Shown: in pieces, positions 36,060 through 46,888 of the stretch | Layout: every line of letters begins with the position of its first letter | Numbering within the stretch: the stretch's first letter is position 1 | Source: Polaribacter glomeratus | GTDB lineage: Bacteria > Bacteroidota > Bacteroidia > Flavobacteriales > Flavobacteriaceae | DNA: 64,000 nucleotides | NCBI RefSeq assembly: GCF_002954665.1 | Contig: NZ_MSCM01000001.1 | Coordinates: forward strand, 1,871,349-1,935,348 | Direction of reading: 5' to 3' | Notes under the pieces: generated by a model | Seen by the model: the letters and a program-made list of their open reading frames with translations, nothing else | Database searches by the model: none | Told to the model about the DNA's origin: nothing | Translations under genes and position numbers: made by a program

Positions 36060-36443
36060 TTAAACTCTTCTTCTTTTAGGTGGACGACATCCATTATGAG
36101 GAATAGGAGTAACATCAATGATTTCTGATACTTCAATACCTGCATTATGAATAGACCTAATAGCAGATTCTCTACCATTTCCTGGACCTTTCACATACAC
36201 TTTTACTTTACGTAAACCTGCTTCTTTTGCAACGTTTGCACAATCTTCTGCTGCTAATTGAGCTGCATATGGAGTATTCTTTTTAGAACCTCTAAAACCC
36301 ATTTTACCTGCAGATGACCATGAAATTACATCACCTTTCTTGTTTGTTAAAGAAATAATGATATTATTGAAGGACGCAGTTACGTGCGCTTCGCCTATAG
36401 CATCTATTATTACCTTACGCTTTTTTGTACTTGCTTTTGCCAT
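36060..36443 (-). CDS. rpsK: 30S ribosomal protein S11
   Basis: 127 residues, full length. Signature [20 protein letters not shown] and the C-terminal [18 protein letters not shown] are intact. It forms the platform of the 30S subunit with S6 and S18. A 120-bp gap separates it from the downstream gene rpsD. Confidence 0.98.
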   Translation of the reverse strand: MAKASTKKRKVIIDAIGEAHVTASFNNIIISLTNKKGDVISWSSAGKMGFRGSKKNTPYAAQLAAEDCANVAKEAGLRKVKVYVKGPGNGRESAIRSIHNAGIEVSEIIDVTPIPHNGCRPPKRRRV

Positions 36444-36521
36444 AATTATCTAAGTTTAGTAATTTAGTTTTCTAAAATTATAGTTCACACTATTAATAGA
36501 TCTTTATTACTTTATCTAACT

Positions 36522-36887
36522 TTATTTTTTCTTGTTAGCTACGGTTTTTCTCTTACCTTTTCTTGTACGAGAGTTATTCTTAGTTCTTTGACCTCTTAAT
36601 GGGAGACCAAGTCTATGACGAATTCCTCTTTGACAACCAATATCCATCAATCGCTTGATGTTGATCTGTATTTCTGAACGTAGTTCACCTTCAATAGTGA
36701 AAGTACCTACTTGTTCTCTAATTGCTGCGATTTGATCATCAGTCCAATCTTGAACCTTGATACTTTCATCAACACTTGCTTTTGCTAAAACTTCTTTAGC
36801 TCTACTACTTCCTACACCAAAGATATAAGTTAAAGCAATAACTCCTCTTTTATTCTTTGGAATGTCTATACCTGCTATTCTTGCCAT
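36522..36887 (-). CDS. rpsM: 30S ribosomal protein S13
   Basis: 121 residues. [20 protein letters not shown] at the N-terminus and the signature [20 protein letters not shown] near the basic C-terminal tail. It contacts tRNA and 23S rRNA at the subunit head. Its ATG shares one base with the rpmJ stop codon (TAATG), so translation is coupled. Confidence 0.98.
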   Translation of the reverse strand: MARIAGIDIPKNKRGVIALTYIFGVGSSRAKEVLAKASVDESIKVQDWTDDQIAAIREQVGTFTIEGELRSEIQINIKRLMDIGCQRGIRHRLGLPLRGQRTKNNSRTRKGKRKTVANKKK

Positions 36888-37003
36888 TACCCTTGTCTTT
36901 GTTTAAATCTAGGATTTTGTTTATTAATTACGTATAATCTACCTTTTCTGCGCACTATCTTGCAGTCGGCACTTCTTTTTTTAACTGATGCTCTAACTTT
37001 CAT
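36887..37003 (-). CDS. rpmJ: 50S ribosomal protein L36
   Basis: 38 residues, found by reading the minus strand between infA and rps[21 protein letters not shown] at the start, ending in [12 protein letters not shown]. Only one Cys is present, so this is the zinc-free form of L36. The TAA overlaps the rpsM ATG by one base. Position infA-rpmJ-rpsM is the canonical order. Confidence 0.96.
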   Translation of the reverse strand: MKVRASVKKRSADCKIVRRKGRLYVINKQNPRFKQRQG

Positions 37004-37020
37004 CTGTTCTATATTTTTTT

Positions 37021-37236
37021 TTAGTATCTGTAAGTAATTCTTGCTTTTGATAAATCGTACGGGCTCATTTCTAATTTCACCTTATCCCCGGGTAGCAATT
37101 TAATATAATGCATACGCATTTTACCCGATATATGAGCCGTAACAACATGTCCATTTTCTAATTCCACACGAAACATTGCATTTGATAATGCCTCTGTAAT
37201 TGTCCCGTCTTGTTGAATAGCTGATTGTTTAGCCAT
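37021..37236 (-). CDS. infA: Translation initiation factor IF-1
   Basis: 71 residues, the normal length, forming one S1-like OB-fold domain ([40 protein letters not shown]). It binds the A site during initiation. The first codon lies one base after the secY stop region (stop of secY at 37238), as in the usual secY-infA-rpmJ order. Confidence 0.98.
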   Translation of the reverse strand: MAKQSAIQQDGTITEALSNAMFRVELENGHVVTAHISGKMRMHYIKLLPGDKVKLEMSPYDLSKARITYRY

Positions 37237-37237
37237 A

Positions 37238-38563
37238 TTATTTATTCGATTTTCTATTACTATTCCCTGTTTTCATTAAGCCATCATAATGACGATTTAA
37301 TAAATAAGAATTTATTTGTTGCAAAGTATCAATTGCAACTCCTACCATAATTATTAAGGATGTTCCGCCATAAAACATCGCCCAACTTTGTTGTACTCCA
37401 AACTGAACTACAATAGCTGGTAAGATAGACAAAGCTGCTAAGAATAACGAACCTGGGAACGTAATTCTTGATAAAACACTGTCTAACCTGTCTGCTGTGT
37501 CTTTTCCTGGACGAATACCTGGTATAAAACCACCACTTCTTTTTAAATCTTCAGCCATTTTATTCGTTGGAATAGTAATAGCTGTGTAGAAAAAACTAAA
37601 AATGATAATTAATAATGCAAAAATAACATTATAACCAAGACCATTCATATCCTGTAAACCAGCCATAAACGGAAACCTTTGAGCCAAAGCAACTGGTAAA
37701 AACATAATTGCTTGTGCAAATATAATAGGCATTACACCTGCTGCATTTAATTTCAAAGGGATATAATCTCTTGAACCCGCAACATTTTGAGTGTTACCTG
37801 CAACTGTTCTTCTAGCATATTGCACCGCAATTTTACGAACAGCGGTCACTAATAAAACAGTTAATAAAATTACTACAAACCAAACGATAATTTCAATTAA
37901 GACCATCATGATACCACCTGCTCCTGCATTTGTTGTTTTAGCAACAAATTCTTGTAAAAAAGCTGCTGGGAAGTTAGCGATAATACCAACTGTAATTAAT
38001 AATGAAATACCATTACCAACACCTTTATCTGTAATACGCTCTCCTAACCACATTGCAAAAATAGTACCCGCAGTTAAAATAATGATCGATGATATCCAAA
38101 AAGTAGCACCACTTACTAAGAACGCTTCTGGCCCAAGACCAAACTGTGTTTTAATAGCAGTAATATACGTTGGTGCTTGCACTAGCGTAATACCAATAGT
38201 TAACCATCTCGTTATTTGTGTAATTTTTTTTCGTCCACTTTCTCCATCTTTTTGAAGTTTCTGTAAATACGGAACCGCAATTCCCATTAACTGAACTACA
38301 ATAGATGCAGAAATGTATGGCATAATACCAAGTGCCATTACTGACGCTCTAGCAAATGCTCCTCCTGTAAATGCATTTAATAAACCTAAAAGACCACCTG
38401 AAGTACTTTCTTTTAAAGCTGCTAATTGTAATGGATCTATTCCAGGTAGTGGAACAGCAGCCATAAAACGATACACAGCAATTAAACCGATTGTAAGAAG
38501 AATCTTATTCTTTAACTCCTCTATGCTAAAAATGTCTTTTAATCTATTTATAAAATTCATCAT
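37238..38563 (-). CDS. secY: Protein translocase subunit SecY
   Basis: 441 residues with ten hydrophobic helices. Motifs: [10 protein letters not shown] in the first helix region (plug follows), [32 protein letters not shown], and [19 protein letters not shown] in the cytoplasmic loop that docks SecA and the ribosome. The second Met could be the true start ([10 protein letters not shown]). Central pore of the Sec system; in the spc operon after rplO. Confidence 0.98.
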   Translation of the reverse strand: MMNFINRLKDIFSIEELKNKILLTIGLIAVYRFMAAVPLPGIDPLQLAALKESTSGGLLGLLNAFTGGAFARASVMALGIMPYISASIVVQLMGIAVPYLQKLQKDGESGRKKITQITRWLTIGITLVQAPTYITAIKTQFGLGPEAFLVSGATFWISSIIILTAGTIFAMWLGERITDKGVGNGISLLITVGIIANFPAAFLQEFVAKTTNAGAGGIMMVLIEIIVWFVVILLTVLLVTAVRKIAVQYARRTVAGNTQNVAGSRDYIPLKLNAAGVMPIIFAQAIMFLPVALAQRFPFMAGLQDMNGLGYNVIFALLIIIFSFFYTAITIPTNKMAEDLKRSGGFIPGIRPGKDTADRLDSVLSRITFPGSLFLAALSILPAIVVQFGVQQSWAMFYGGTSLIIMVGVAIDTLQQINSYLLNRHYDGLMKTGNSNRKSNK

Positions 38564-38573
38564 TTACAATTTC

Positions 38574-39023
38574 TTATAAAGTAACAGTTTCACCGCCAGC
38601 TGCTTCGATAGCTGCTTTTGCTGTTGCTGTAAATTTATGTACAGTTATATTTAATTTAGCTTTTAATTCTCCACCACCTAGTATTTTAACTAGCTCGTTT
38701 TTACCTGCTAAACCAATAGCAACCAAATTTTCTAAATTAACTGTATCCGTTATCTTTCCGCTATCAACTAAAGATTGTAATTTATCTAAATTGATTCCTT
38801 GATATTCTTTACGATTTATGTTTGTGAAACCAAATTTTGGAACACGTCTTTGAAGTGGCATTTGACCACCTTCAAAACCAATTTTTCTAGAATACCCTGA
38901 ACGAGATTTTTGTCCTTTATGACCTCTAGTAGCTGTACCACCATGACCAGAACCTTCACCACGTGCAATTCTTTTTCCTTTTTTAATGGAACCTTCTGCT
39001 GGTGTTAAATTATGTAAACTCAT
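38574..39023 (-). CDS. rplO: 50S ribosomal protein L15
   Basis: 149 residues. Gly/Lys/Arg-rich N-terminal extension (GSGHGGTATRGHKGQKSRSG) that penetrates the 23S rRNA, and FEGGQMPLQRRVPKFGF, then the globular C-terminal domain. Order rpmD-rplO-secY is the usual one. Confidence 0.98.
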   Translation of the reverse strand: MSLHNLTPAEGSIKKGKRIARGEGSGHGGTATRGHKGQKSRSGYSRKIGFEGGQMPLQRRVPKFGFTNINRKEYQGINLDKLQSLVDSGKITDTVNLENLVAIGLAGKNELVKILGGGELKAKLNITVHKFTATAKAAIEAAGGETVTL

Positions 39024-39034
39024 TTTTCTATGTC

Positions 39035-39217
39035 TTATTTAATTTCTTCGAAAGAAACTAAGTGTTTAACTGTATTTACCATACCAACTATTGAAGGAGT
39101 TGCCTCGTGTTCAACAGTTTGGTTCATTTTACGTAAACCTAATGCTTCCAGAGTCCTTTTTTGACTTTGTAAACGCCCGATTTGACTTTTTACTTGTGTA
39201 ACTTTAATTTTTGCCAT
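39035..39217 (-). CDS. rpmD: 50S ribosomal protein L30
   Basis: 60 residues, usual length of the short bacterial form ([40 protein letters not shown]). Follows rpsE with an 11-bp gap. Confidence 0.97.
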   Translation of the reverse strand: MAKIKVTQVKSQIGRLQSQKRTLEALGLRKMNQTVEHEATPSIVGMVNTVKHLVSFEEIK

Positions 39218-39228
39218 CGTTCTTAGAT

Positions 39229-39750
39229 TTATCCGTTAAATACTTTCTCTAAAGAAATTCCTCTTTGTTTAGCTATCGAACCAGCACTACGTAATTGTAA
39301 TAAAGCATTAAAAGTTGCTTTAACAACGTTGTGAGGATTTGATGAACCTTGAGACTTAGATAATACATCATGAATACCAACTGACTCTAACACGTGTCTT
39401 ACAGCACCACCTGCAATAACCCCTGTACCATGAGATGCAGGTTTAAGGAACACTTTTGCACCACCAAACTTACCTTTCTGTTCGTGAGGTAAAGTTGCTT
39501 CTAAAATCGGTATTCTTACTAAATTTTTCTTTGCGTCTTCAATTGCTTTAGCAATTGCTGAAGAAACATCTTTAGATTTACCTAATCCGTGTCCAACAAC
39601 TCCATTACCATCACCAACTACTACGATTGCAGAGAAACCAAATGCTCTACCACCTTTCGTTACTTTAGTAACACGTTGTACACCAACTAATCTATCTACA
39701 AGCTCTAGTCCACTTGGCTTAACTCTTTCTACGTTTTTATAACCTTGCAT
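39229..39750 (-). CDS. rpsE: 30S ribosomal protein S5
   Basis: 173 residues. N-terminal S5 RNA-binding domain with [20 protein letters not shown] and [18 protein letters not shown]-terminal domain with [20 protein letters not shown]. It contributes to decoding accuracy in the 30S body. Position rplR-rpsE-rpmD is conserved. Confidence 0.98.
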   Translation of the reverse strand: MQGYKNVERVKPSGLELVDRLVGVQRVTKVTKGGRAFGFSAIVVVGDGNGVVGHGLGKSKDVSSAIAKAIEDAKKNLVRIPILEATLPHEQKGKFGGAKVFLKPASHGTGVIAGGAVRHVLESVGIHDVLSKSQGSSNPHNVVKATFNALLQLRSAGSIAKQRGISLEKVFNG

Positions 39751-39756
39751 AATTTC

Positions 39757-40107
39757 TTAAAATTTTAAACCAGATTCTCTTGCAGCATCAGCTAATACTT
39801 TAACTCTACCGTGATATAAATATCCGTTTCTGTCAAAAGCAATTGTTTCAACTCCAACTTTAACAGCTTTTTCAGCGATTGATTTACCAACTGCTGCTGC
39901 TGCTTCTAATTTTGTATCTGCTTTTATTTCTTTATCTCTAGATGAAACTGAAGCTAATGTTACTCCGTTTACATCATCAACTAGTTGAGCGTAAATTTCT
40001 TTGTTACTTCTATAAACCGATAATCTTGGTTTAGTAGGAGTACCAGAAATAATTTTTCTAATTCTACGCTTAATTCTAGTTCTTCTTTGTAGCTTTGATA
40101 ATGCCAT
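39757..40107 (-). CDS. rplR: 50S ribosomal protein L18
   Basis: 116 residues. Basic N-terminus ([20 protein letters not shown]) and the motif [20 protein letters not shown]. Binds 5S rRNA with L5 and L25. Gaps of 6-11 bp to both neighbours. Confidence 0.98.
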   Translation of the reverse strand: MALSKLQRRTRIKRRIRKIISGTPTKPRLSVYRSNKEIYAQLVDDVNGVTLASVSSRDKEIKADTKLEAAAAVGKSIAEKAVKVGVETIAFDRNGYLYHGRVKVLADAARESGLKF

Positions 40108-40118
40108 AATGCTATGTA

Positions 40119-40664
40119 TTATGCAGATTTACCTGCTTTTCTTCTTAATAATTCACCAACAAACTTAACTCCTTTTCCTTTGTAAGGCTCTGGAGCTCTG
40201 AAAGAACGAATCTTAGCAGCAATTTGACCAACTAATTGTTTGTCAAATGAAGATAATTTAATGACTGGGTTTTTCCCTTTCTCAGATATTGTTTCAACAG
40301 TAACTTCTGGAGCTATTTCTAAAACAATATTATGAGAGTAACCTAAAGCTAAGTCTAATTTTTGACCCTGACAAGATGCTCTATAACCTACACCAACCAG
40401 TTCTAAATCCTTAGTCCAACCTTTACTTACACCATCAATCATGTTACTGATTAACGCTCTCATTAAACCATGTTGTGCTTTATGGTCTTTACTTTCTGAT
40501 GCTCTATCTAAAGTGATAATACCATCTTCAATTACAATCGATATACCGTTTGAAATAGTTTGAGATAATTCTCCTAACTTTCCTTTTACAGTTACAACGT
40601 TGTCTTTTATGTTTACATCTACACCTTGTGAAATGCTAACGGGATTTTTTCCTATTCTACTCAT
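40119..40664 (-). CDS. rplF: 50S ribosomal protein L6
   Basis: 181 residues, two repeated L6 domains. [20 protein letters not shown] at the start and the signature [19 protein letters not shown] near the end. Sits near the sarcin-ricin loop and factor-binding site. Confidence 0.98.
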   Translation of the reverse strand: MSRIGKNPVSISQGVDVNIKDNVVTVKGKLGELSQTISNGISIVIEDGIITLDRASESKDHKAQHGLMRALISNMIDGVSKGWTKDLELVGVGYRASCQGQKLDLALGYSHNIVLEIAPEVTVETISEKGKNPVIKLSSFDKQLVGQIAAKIRSFRAPEPYKGKGVKFVGELLRRKAGKSA

Positions 40665-40674
40665 TTCTTATAGA

Positions 40675-41073
40675 TTAATAAACATAACATAAAACTTCTC
40701 CTCCAACTTTCTCGAGACGTGCTTTCTTATTTGTCATTACACCCTTTGATGTAGAGACAATAGCAATACCAAGTCCGTTCAATACTCTTGGCATCTCTGT
40801 AGAGCCAACATATTTACGTAAACCAGGTGTACTGATACGTTGAATTTTTCTAATTACTGACTCTTTTGTTTCTCTGTCATATTTTAAAGCTATTTTGATA
40901 GATCCTTGAACCTTGTTATCATTAAACTGATAGCTTAAAATATACCCTTGATCAAACAAAATTTTAGTCATTTCCTTCTTCAAATTTGAAGCTGGAATTT
41001 CCACTACTCTGTGCCCTGCTGCGATTGCATTTCTTACTCTAGTAAGAAAATCCGCGATTGGATCTGTATACAT
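40675..41073 (-). CDS. rpsH: 30S ribosomal protein S8
   Basis: 132 residues. TDPIADFLTRVRNAIAAGHR, the central KYVGSTEMPRVLNGLGIAIV and STSKGVMTNKKARLEKVGGE are intact. Binds 16S helix 21; in E. coli it is the repressor of the spc operon. A 161-bp gap with a promoter-like element separates it from rpsN, unlike the tight spacing elsewhere in the cluster. Confidence 0.98.
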   Translation of the reverse strand: MYTDPIADFLTRVRNAIAAGHRVVEIPASNLKKEMTKILFDQGYILSYQFNDNKVQGSIKIALKYDRETKESVIRKIQRISTPGLRKYVGSTEMPRVLNGLGIAIVSTSKGVMTNKKARLEKVGGEVLCYVY

Positions 41074-41188
41074 ATTTATTTATATTGCGATTACGGTTTT
41101 TAATTACCTCTATTTTCCTACAGATTTCTCTGTGATAACTAAACCTATAATCAGTTAAAATTCTAATACTCAAAAAAAATAGAGCGTG

Positions 41189-41196
41189 CAAAGATA
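41189..41196 (-). promoter_or_regulatory. Internal promoter candidate upstream of rpsH
   Basis: Minus strand TATCTTTG (41196-41189) followed by C is an exact TAnnTTTG element inside the 161-bp rpsN-rpsH gap. No -33 TTTG is seen 17-23 bases upstream. If used, the transcript would begin about 110 nt before the rpsH ATG. Confidence 0.4.
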
Positions 41197-41234
41197 CACA
41201 TTCTATTTTTATTTTTATACTTTATTTTTGATTT

Positions 41235-41504
41235 CTACCAACTTGCCTTTTTAACACCGGGTATCAATCCTTGATTTGCCATTTCACGAAACGTTACACG
41301 AGAAAGACCAAACTGACGCATGTATCCTTTTGGACGACCTGTTAATTTACATCTGTTGTGCATTCTAACTGGTGAAGCGTTCTTTGGTAATTTCTGCAAT
41401 GCTTCATAGTCTCCAGCTTCTTTTAAAGCTTTTCTCTTTTCTGCATATTTTGCAACTGTCTTTGCTCTTTTACGTTCGCGAGCTTTCATTGATTCTTTAG
41501 CCAT
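41235..41504 (-). CDS. rpsN: 30S ribosomal protein S14 (zinc-free form)
   Basis: 89 residues. This is the long form without CxxC zinc motifs; signature [20 protein letters not shown] and C-terminal [11 protein letters not shown] are intact. Lies 3 bp after rplE. Followed by the long gap to rpsH. Confidence 0.98.
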   Translation of the reverse strand: MAKESMKARERKRAKTVAKYAEKRKALKEAGDYEALQKLPKNASPVRMHNRCKLTGRPKGYMRQFGLSRVTFREMANQGLIPGVKKASW

Positions 41505-41507
41505 TTC

Positions 41508-42059
41508 TTAATTTTTTGTGAATGGTAAACCTAATTCTCCTAATAATGACTTCGCTTCTTTATCAGTATTTGCAGAAGTTACAAAAGTAATATCCATACC
41601 GTTAATTTTTTTCACTTGATCAATATTAATCTCTGGGTAAATGATTTGTTCTGTAATACCTAAATTGTAATTACCTCTTCCATCAAAACCACTAGCTTTT
41701 ATACCGTTAAAGTCCCTTACACGAGGTAAAGAAGCTGTAACTAATCTATCTAAAAATTCATACATTTTATCTCCACGTAAGGTAACTTTGACACCAATTG
41801 GCATTCCTTTACGCAATTTAAACGCTGCAACATCTTTTTTAGACATCGTAGATATAGCTTTTTGACCAGTAATCTTAGTTACTTCTTCTAAAGCGTAATC
41901 TATTAATTTCTTATCTGCAATTGCAGCACCAACACCTTTAGAAATAACAATCTTTTCTAGTTTAGGCACTTGCATTACATTCTTATAACTGAATTCTTCA
42001 GTAAGAGCTTTAATTACTCTTTCTTTGTATTCTGCTTTTAATCTTGGTACGTAACTCAT
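41508..42059 (-). CDS. rplE: 50S ribosomal protein L5
   Basis: 183 residues. [20 protein letters not shown], the [17 protein letters not shown] loop that reaches the P-site tRNA, and [20 protein letters not shown] are the family blocks. Binds 5S rRNA. Confidence 0.98.
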   Translation of the reverse strand: MSYVPRLKAEYKERVIKALTEEFSYKNVMQVPKLEKIVISKGVGAAIADKKLIDYALEEVTKITGQKAISTMSKKDVAAFKLRKGMPIGVKVTLRGDKMYEFLDRLVTASLPRVRDFNGIKASGFDGRGNYNLGITEQIIYPEINIDQVKKINGMDITFVTSANTDKEAKSLLGELGLPFTKN

Positions 42060-42067
42060 GATTATTC

Positions 42068-42370
42068 TTATTTTTTAGTTTTTTTAGAGATTCTAGTTTT
42101 AGTATCTCCATCAACTTGATAACCTACTCTTACAGCAACACCATCTTCAACTAACATTAAGTTAGAAATATGAAGTGATGCCTCTTTTTTTACAATTCCA
42201 CCTTGAGGACTTTGAGCGCTAGGTTTAGTGTGTTTAGAAACTAAGTTTACACCTTCTACTAAAACTCTATCTTTATCCTTTATGATTTGTAAAACTTTTC
42301 CTTCGGACCCTTTATGATCTCCTGCGATTACTTTTACAGTATCTCCTGATTTAATTTTGAACTTCTTCAT
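42068..42370 (-). CDS. rplX: 50S ribosomal protein L24
   Basis: 100 residues. KOW motif at the N-terminus ([20 protein letters not shown]) and the [20 protein letters not shown] block. Assembly initiator of the 50S subunit. Located between rplN and rplE as usual. Confidence 0.98.
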   Translation of the reverse strand: MKKFKIKSGDTVKVIAGDHKGSEGKVLQIIKDKDRVLVEGVNLVSKHTKPSAQSPQGGIVKKEASLHISNLMLVEDGVAVRVGYQVDGDTKTRISKKTKK

Positions 42371-42383
42371 TTTGTATAATGAT

Positions 42384-42752
42384 TTAAAGCACTTCAGGTG
42401 CTAATGATACTATTTTCATGAATTGTTTCTCACGAAGCTCACGAGCAACTGGACCAAATACACGTGTTCCTCTCATCTCCTCTGTAGGATTTAAAAGAAC
42501 ACAAGCATTGTCATCAAATCTGATATATGATCCATCCTTACGTCTTACTTCTTTCTTTGTTCTTACAACAACTGCTCTAGATACTTGACCTTTTTTTACA
42601 GTTCCGTTAGGAGTTGCAGACTTAACAGCTACAACAATTTTGTCTCCAATACTTGCATAACGTTTTCTCGTTCCTCCCAAAACTCTGATAACTAAAACTT
42701 CTTTTGCTCCAGTATTATCTGCTACTTTTAATCTTGATTCTGTCTGTAACAT
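42384..42752 (-). CDS. rplN: 50S ribosomal protein L14
   Basis: 122 residues, the standard length. [20 protein letters not shown] and the signature TRKEV-like stretch [20 protein letters not shown], ending in [10 protein letters not shown]. Forms part of the intersubunit bridge with 16S rRNA. Abuts rpsQ with a 1-bp gap. Confidence 0.98.
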   Translation of the reverse strand: MLQTESRLKVADNTGAKEVLVIRVLGGTRKRYASIGDKIVVAVKSATPNGTVKKGQVSRAVVVRTKKEVRRKDGSYIRFDDNACVLLNPTEEMRGTRVFGPVARELREKQFMKIVSLAPEVL

Positions 42753-42753
42753 A

Positions 42754-43011
42754 TTATTTAGCTCTTTCTAGGATTTCTACTAATCTCCAACGTTTAGATT
42801 TACTCATAGGTCTAGTTTCCATGATTCTAACAGTATCTCCTTCGTTGCAATCATTCTTTTCGTCGTGTGCAACGTACTTCTTAGTCTTTAATACGAACTT
42901 TCCGTACATTGGGTGCTTTACTCTTTTAGTTTCGGCTACAACAATAGATTTCTCCATTTTGCTACTAGAAACAACACCAATTCTCTCTTTTCTAAGATTT
43001 CTTTTTTCCAT
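42754..43011 (-). CDS. rpsQ: 30S ribosomal protein S17
   Basis: 85 residues, OB-fold. [20 protein letters not shown] and the signature [20 protein letters not shown]. Primary 16S 5'-domain binder. Between rpmC and rplN. Confidence 0.98.
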   Translation of the reverse strand: MEKRNLRKERIGVVSSSKMEKSIVVAETKRVKHPMYGKFVLKTKKYVAHDEKNDCNEGDTVRIMETRPMSKSKRWRLVEILERAK

Positions 43012-43031
43012 CTTTAAAACTGACTATAGAA

Positions 43032-43223
43032 TTATTGTAATTCTCTTTTTGTTAATTCTGTTGCAATTCTTGCTACAGTTCTTCTTAAACCTCTCAATTG
43101 CAATGGATTCTCTAAAGGAGTTATTGCGTGAGCCATTTTAAGATCAGTATAATTCTTTTGCAACGCTCCCAACTTCTCATTAAGATCAGCTGTAGATAAT
43201 TCTTTTACTTCTAATTGTTTCAT
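43032..43223 (-). CDS. rpmC: 50S ribosomal protein L29
   Basis: 63 residues, two-helix protein (VKELSTADLNEKLGALQKNY, RGLRRTVARIATELTKREL). Lies at the polypeptide exit tunnel. Between rplP and rpsQ. Confidence 0.97.
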   Translation of the reverse strand: MKQLEVKELSTADLNEKLGALQKNYTDLKMAHAITPLENPLQLRGLRRTVARIATELTKRELQ

Positions 43224-43234
43224 TATATCTCGAA

Positions 43235-43666
43235 TTATGCGTTAATATCAAAATCTCTTGCTACTACAAACTTCGTTTTTACTGGAAGTTTTTGAGCTGC
43301 TAAACGTAAAGCTTCTTTTGCCACGTTGATTGGTACACCACCAATTTCGAACAAAATTCTACCCGGTTTAATAACCGCAACAAAATGATCTGGTGCTCCT
43401 TTACCTTTACCCATACGAACCTCTAAAGGCTTTTTAGTAATAGGCTTATCTGGAAATATTTTAATCCATAATTGACCTTCTCTTTTCATGTGACGAGTTG
43501 CTGCAATACGCGCTGCCTCAATCTGACGAGAAGTTAATAGATTCTGGTCTATAGATTTGATACCAAACATTCCGTTAGAAAGTTGACTTCCTCTTCCAGA
43601 TAAACCAGACATATTTCCTTTCCCCTTCTGTACCTTACGGTATTTTACTCTTTTTGGCTGTAACAT
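43235..43666 (-). CDS. rplP: 50S ribosomal protein L16
   Basis: 143 residues. [20 protein letters not shown] at the start, [20 protein letters not shown] and [20 protein letters not shown] are the family signatures; an Arg lies in the loop (VRMGKGKG) where hydroxylation occurs in E. coli. Near the A site. Confidence 0.98.
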   Translation of the reverse strand: MLQPKRVKYRKVQKGKGNMSGLSGRGSQLSNGMFGIKSIDQNLLTSRQIEAARIAATRHMKREGQLWIKIFPDKPITKKPLEVRMGKGKGAPDHFVAVIKPGRILFEIGGVPINVAKEALRLAAQKLPVKTKFVVARDFDINA

Positions 43667-43688
43667 TTTTAATTTCTAATTTTAAAAA

Positions 43689-44411
43689 TTATTTTCTTCT
43701 ACGAGGTTGTTGGCGTTTTGCTCTATCTCCTCCTTTTGCGCCACTTTGCTTCTTAGACAAACCAACTAATGGAGATAATTCTCTTTTACCATAAACCTCA
43801 CCCTTCATAATCCATACCTTAACACCGAGTCTTCCGTATTGTGTATGAGCTTCTACAAGTGCATAATCGATATCAGCCCTAAAAGTAGAAAGAGGAATTC
43901 TACCTTCTTTATAATGCTCTGAACGTGCCATTTCAGCTCCGTTTAAACGACCTGAAATTTGAATTTTAATTCCTTCAGCATTCATACGCATTGTAGCTTG
44001 GATAGCCATTTTAGTAGCTCTCTTATAAGAAATTCTATTCTCAATTTGACGGGCTACGCTAACTGCTACTAATTTAGCATCTAATTCTGGACGTTTTATT
44101 TCGAATATATTTATTTGAACTTCTTTACCAGTAATTTTTTTAAGTTCTTCTTTTAACTTGTCTACCTCTTGACCACCTTTCCCGATAATGATACCAGGTC
44201 TAGCAGTAGTGATAGTAACGGTTACAAGTTTAAGTGTACGCTCTATAATTACTCTAGAAACACTTGCCTTAGATAATCTAGCATTCACATACTCTCTTAT
44301 CTTAAAATCTTCAGCTAATTTATCTCCGTAGTCATTACCACCATACCAGTTAGATTCCCAACCTCTGATGATTCCTAAACGATTTCCTATTGGATTAGTT
44401 TTTTGTCCCAT
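43689..44411 (-). CDS. rpsC: 30S ribosomal protein S3
   Basis: 240 residues. N-terminal part ([20 protein letters not shown]), KH domain with the loop [14 protein letters not shown], and C-terminal S3 domain ([20 protein letters not shown]). Basic Arg-rich tail ([10 protein letters not shown]). Forms the mRNA entry channel. Confidence 0.98.
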   Translation of the reverse strand: MGQKTNPIGNRLGIIRGWESNWYGGNDYGDKLAEDFKIREYVNARLSKASVSRVIIERTLKLVTVTITTARPGIIIGKGGQEVDKLKEELKKITGKEVQINIFEIKRPELDAKLVAVSVARQIENRISYKRATKMAIQATMRMNAEGIKIQISGRLNGAEMARSEHYKEGRIPLSTFRADIDYALVEAHTQYGRLGVKVWIMKGEVYGKRELSPLVGLSKKQSGAKGGDRAKRQQPRRRK

Positions 44412-44422
44412 TTCTACTTTGA

Positions 44423-44827
44423 TTAATTACTTACATTTTTACTACCTAACTCTAAAGTAACGTGATTAGAACGCTTACGAATTCTATGAGCACGCCCTTG
44501 TGGAGCTGGTCTTAATCTTTTTAACATCCCTGCGCTATCTACACAAATAGATTTTACAAATAACTTAGCTTCTTCTATAGATTCATCTTCATTTTTAGCT
44601 TGCCAGTTTGCAATTGCAGACAATAACAATTTCTCTAAATTTATCGATGCTTCTTTAGGGCTAAATTTTAAGATTTGTAAAGCCTTTTCAACTTCAACAC
44701 CTCTTACCTGATCTGCTACTAAACGCATTTTTCTTGGTGACGTAGGACAGTTAGTCAGCTTCGCGAAAGCACGTTGCTTTCTATCTGCTTTTAACTGATA
44801 TGCCATATTTTTTTTACGAACTCCCAT
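44423..44827 (-). CDS. rplV: 50S ribosomal protein L22
   Basis: 134 residues. The block [20 protein letters not shown] and the tunnel hairpin region ending [20 protein letters not shown] are conserved. It starts [11 protein letters not shown]; an internal Met at residue 8 is a possible alternative. Lines the exit tunnel. Confidence 0.97.
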   Translation of the reverse strand: MGVRKKNMAYQLKADRKQRAFAKLTNCPTSPRKMRLVADQVRGVEVEKALQILKFSPKEASINLEKLLLSAIANWQAKNEDESIEEAKLFVKSICVDSAGMLKRLRPAPQGRAHRIRKRSNHVTLELGSKNVSN

Positions 44828-44833
44828 TTCCTG

Positions 44834-45112
44834 CTATTTTTTTCCTTTATTTTTTGCACCAGCATGTCCTCTAAATGAACGAGTTGGTGAAAATTCGCCT
44901 AATTTATGCCCTACCATGTTTTCAGTAACATAAACTGGTACAAATTGACGTCCATTATGAACGGCAATTGTTTGTCCTACAAAATCTGGAGTAATCATAC
45001 TTGCTCTAGACCAAGTTTTGATTACAGTTTTGTTACCAGCTTCTACATTAGCTAACACTTTTTTCTCTAACTTATAGTGAACGTAAGGTCCTTTTTTTAA
45101 TGATCTTGCCAT
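44834..45112 (-). CDS. rpsS: 30S ribosomal protein S19
   Basis: 92 residues. [20 protein letters not shown], and the signature [20 protein letters not shown] followed by [12 protein letters not shown]. Pairs with S13 in the 30S head. 6 bp on each side. Confidence 0.98.
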   Translation of the reverse strand: MARSLKKGPYVHYKLEKKVLANVEAGNKTVIKTWSRASMITPDFVGQTIAVHNGRQFVPVYVTENMVGHKLGEFSPTRSFRGHAGAKNKGKK

Positions 45113-45118
45113 AACTTA

Positions 45119-45943
45119 TTATTTCTTTCTACGTTCTATAATATACTTATTACTAGCTTTAGTCTTAGATCTAGTTTTAAATCCTTTAGCAGGAATACCA
45201 TTTCTAGATCTTGGATGACCTCCAGAAGCACGACCTTCACCACCACCCATTGGGTGATCCACAGGATTCATTCTTACTGCATTTACTCTTGGTCTTCTAC
45301 CTAACCATCTTCTTCTACCTGCTTTACCAGATACTAATAATTGATGATCTGAATTAGATACAACTCCAATTGTAGCTGTACAAGTTAACAAGATTAATCT
45401 TGTTTCACCAGATGGTAATTTTACAGTTGCATACTTACCTGCTCTTGCCATTAATTGAGCAAAAGAACCAGCCGAACGCGCCATAACAGCACCTTGACCT
45501 GGACGTAATTCTATACAAGAAATTGTAGTTCCTAAAGGAATTTCACTTAAAGCCATAGAGTTACCAATTTCTGGAGCAACTCCAGTTCCTGAAATAACTA
45601 CTTGACCTACGTTTAAACCGTTTTGTGCAATCACATAACGTTTTTCACCATCAGCATAACTTAAGAGTGCAATAAATGCTGTACGATTTGGATCGTACTC
45701 TATCGTTTTTACTGTTGCAGGAATACCATTCTTATCTTTCTTAAAATCGATAATACGATATCTTTGTTTATGACCACCTCCTATATTACGAGTTGTCATT
45801 CTACCTTGACTGTTTCGACCTCCAGATCTTTTTTTCGGAGCAAGTAAACTTTTCTCCGGCTTATCAGTTGTTATGGCGTCGAACCCATTTACAACTCTAA
45901 AACGCTGACCTGGTGTTATTGGTTTTAATTTTCTAACTGACAT
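45119..45943 (-). CDS. rplB: 50S ribosomal protein L2
   Basis: 274 residues, standard length. SH3-like RNA-binding domain and the C-terminal signature [20 protein letters not shown], containing the conserved His near the peptidyl-transferase centre. [20 protein letters not shown] near residues 30-50. Confidence 0.98.
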   Translation of the reverse strand: MSVRKLKPITPGQRFRVVNGFDAITTDKPEKSLLAPKKRSGGRNSQGRMTTRNIGGGHKQRYRIIDFKKDKNGIPATVKTIEYDPNRTAFIALLSYADGEKRYVIAQNGLNVGQVVISGTGVAPEIGNSMALSEIPLGTTISCIELRPGQGAVMARSAGSFAQLMARAGKYATVKLPSGETRLILLTCTATIGVVSNSDHQLLVSGKAGRRRWLGRRPRVNAVRMNPVDHPMGGGEGRASGGHPRSRNGIPAKGFKTRSKTKASNKYIIERRKK

Positions 45944-45958
45944 TTTGTGTCTTTGTTC

Positions 45959-46249
45959 TTAAAGATTGTTATAAAAATCAATGCTTTCTCCATCTGCTAA
46001 TTGAACGACAGCTTTTTTGTACCCACTCTTAATACCTGTAACTAAACCTTTTTTAGTAAACTTTGTATTTCTTTGAATTGGGTAGTTTAAAGTCTTAACG
46101 CTTAAAATAGAAACTCCATAAGCTGACTCAACAGCATTTTTAATTTCTAATTTATTAGCTTTCTTATCTACTACAAAAGTATAACGATTAAATAATTCGC
46201 TATGATTTGTTGCTTTTTCCGTAATAATAGGTTTTATTAAAATACTCAT
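45959..46249 (-). CDS. rplW: 50S ribosomal protein L23
   Basis: 96 residues. IKPIITEKATNHSELFNRYT and KKANKLEIKNAVESAYGVSI are the family motifs. At the tunnel exit, docking site for trigger factor and SRP. Confidence 0.97.
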   Translation of the reverse strand: MSILIKPIITEKATNHSELFNRYTFVVDKKANKLEIKNAVESAYGVSILSVKTLNYPIQRNTKFTKKGLVTGIKSGYKKAVVQLADGESIDFYNNL

Positions 46250-46258
46250 TTTGAATCC

Positions 46259-46888
46259 CTATTTGCTTAAATTAGTGTTGATTTCTTCTAAAGAACTTTC
46301 AGTAATCACTATTTTACTAGCGTTTAAAACACCATAAGTGTTAATTTCTGAAGCGTTTATAACTTTAGAGTTTTTTAAGTTACGTGATGATAAATACACA
46401 TTTGCATTTTCACTACCTAACACAAACAATGATTTTCTAGTTCCAAGTTCTAAAGCCTTTAAAACATTTACAAAATGTTTAGTCTTCGGACTTTCAAAAT
46501 CAAAGTCTTCTACAACTACTAAATTATTATCGTTTGCTTGTATACTTAAAGCTGATTTACGTGCTAAACGCTTTAAGTTCTTATTCAATTTAAATGAATA
46601 ACTTCTTGGTCTTGGACCGAACATACGACCTCCACCTCTAAAAACTCCAGACTTGATAGAACCTGCTCTTGCAGTACCAGTTCCTTTTTGTTTTTTTATC
46701 TTTCTTGTAGAACCCGCTATCTCTGCTCTCTCCTTAGATTTATGAGTTCCTTGACGTTGATTTGCCAAGTACTGCTTTACATCTAAATAAATTGCATGAT
46801 CGTTAGGTGCTATACCAAATACATCGCTAGAAAGTTGAACCTTTCTACCTGTATCTTTTCCTGTAATATCTAAAACTGCTAATTCCAT
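46259..46888 (-). CDS. rplD: 50S ribosomal protein L4
   Basis: 209 residues. The tunnel loop [20 protein letters not shown] and [20 protein letters not shown] are conserved; a Rossmann-like C-terminal lobe follows. In E. coli L4 also represses its own operon by attenuation in the leader; a leader hairpin exists here upstream of rplC (see 47506-47737). Start overlaps the rplC stop by one base. Confidence 0.98.
   Translation of the reverse strand: MELAVLDITGKDTGRKVQLSSDVFGIAPNDHAIYLDVKQYLANQRQGTHKSKERAEIAGSTRKIKKQKGTGTARAGSIKSGVFRGGGRMFGPRPRSYSFKLNKNLKRLARKSALSIQANDNNLVVVEDFDFESPKTKHFVNVLKALELGTRKSLFVLGSENANVYLSSRNLKNSKVINASEINTYGVLNASKIVITESSLEEINTNLSK

Noticed and set aside
37791..38255. 154-codon ORF antisense to secY
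   Set aside because: Shadow of the secY membrane-helix codons; strand and synteny make secY the real gene.
42704..43141. 145-codon ORF antisense to rplN-rpsQ-rpmC
   Set aside because: Spans three well-supported ribosomal genes on the other strand and is hydrophobic only because of reversed codons.
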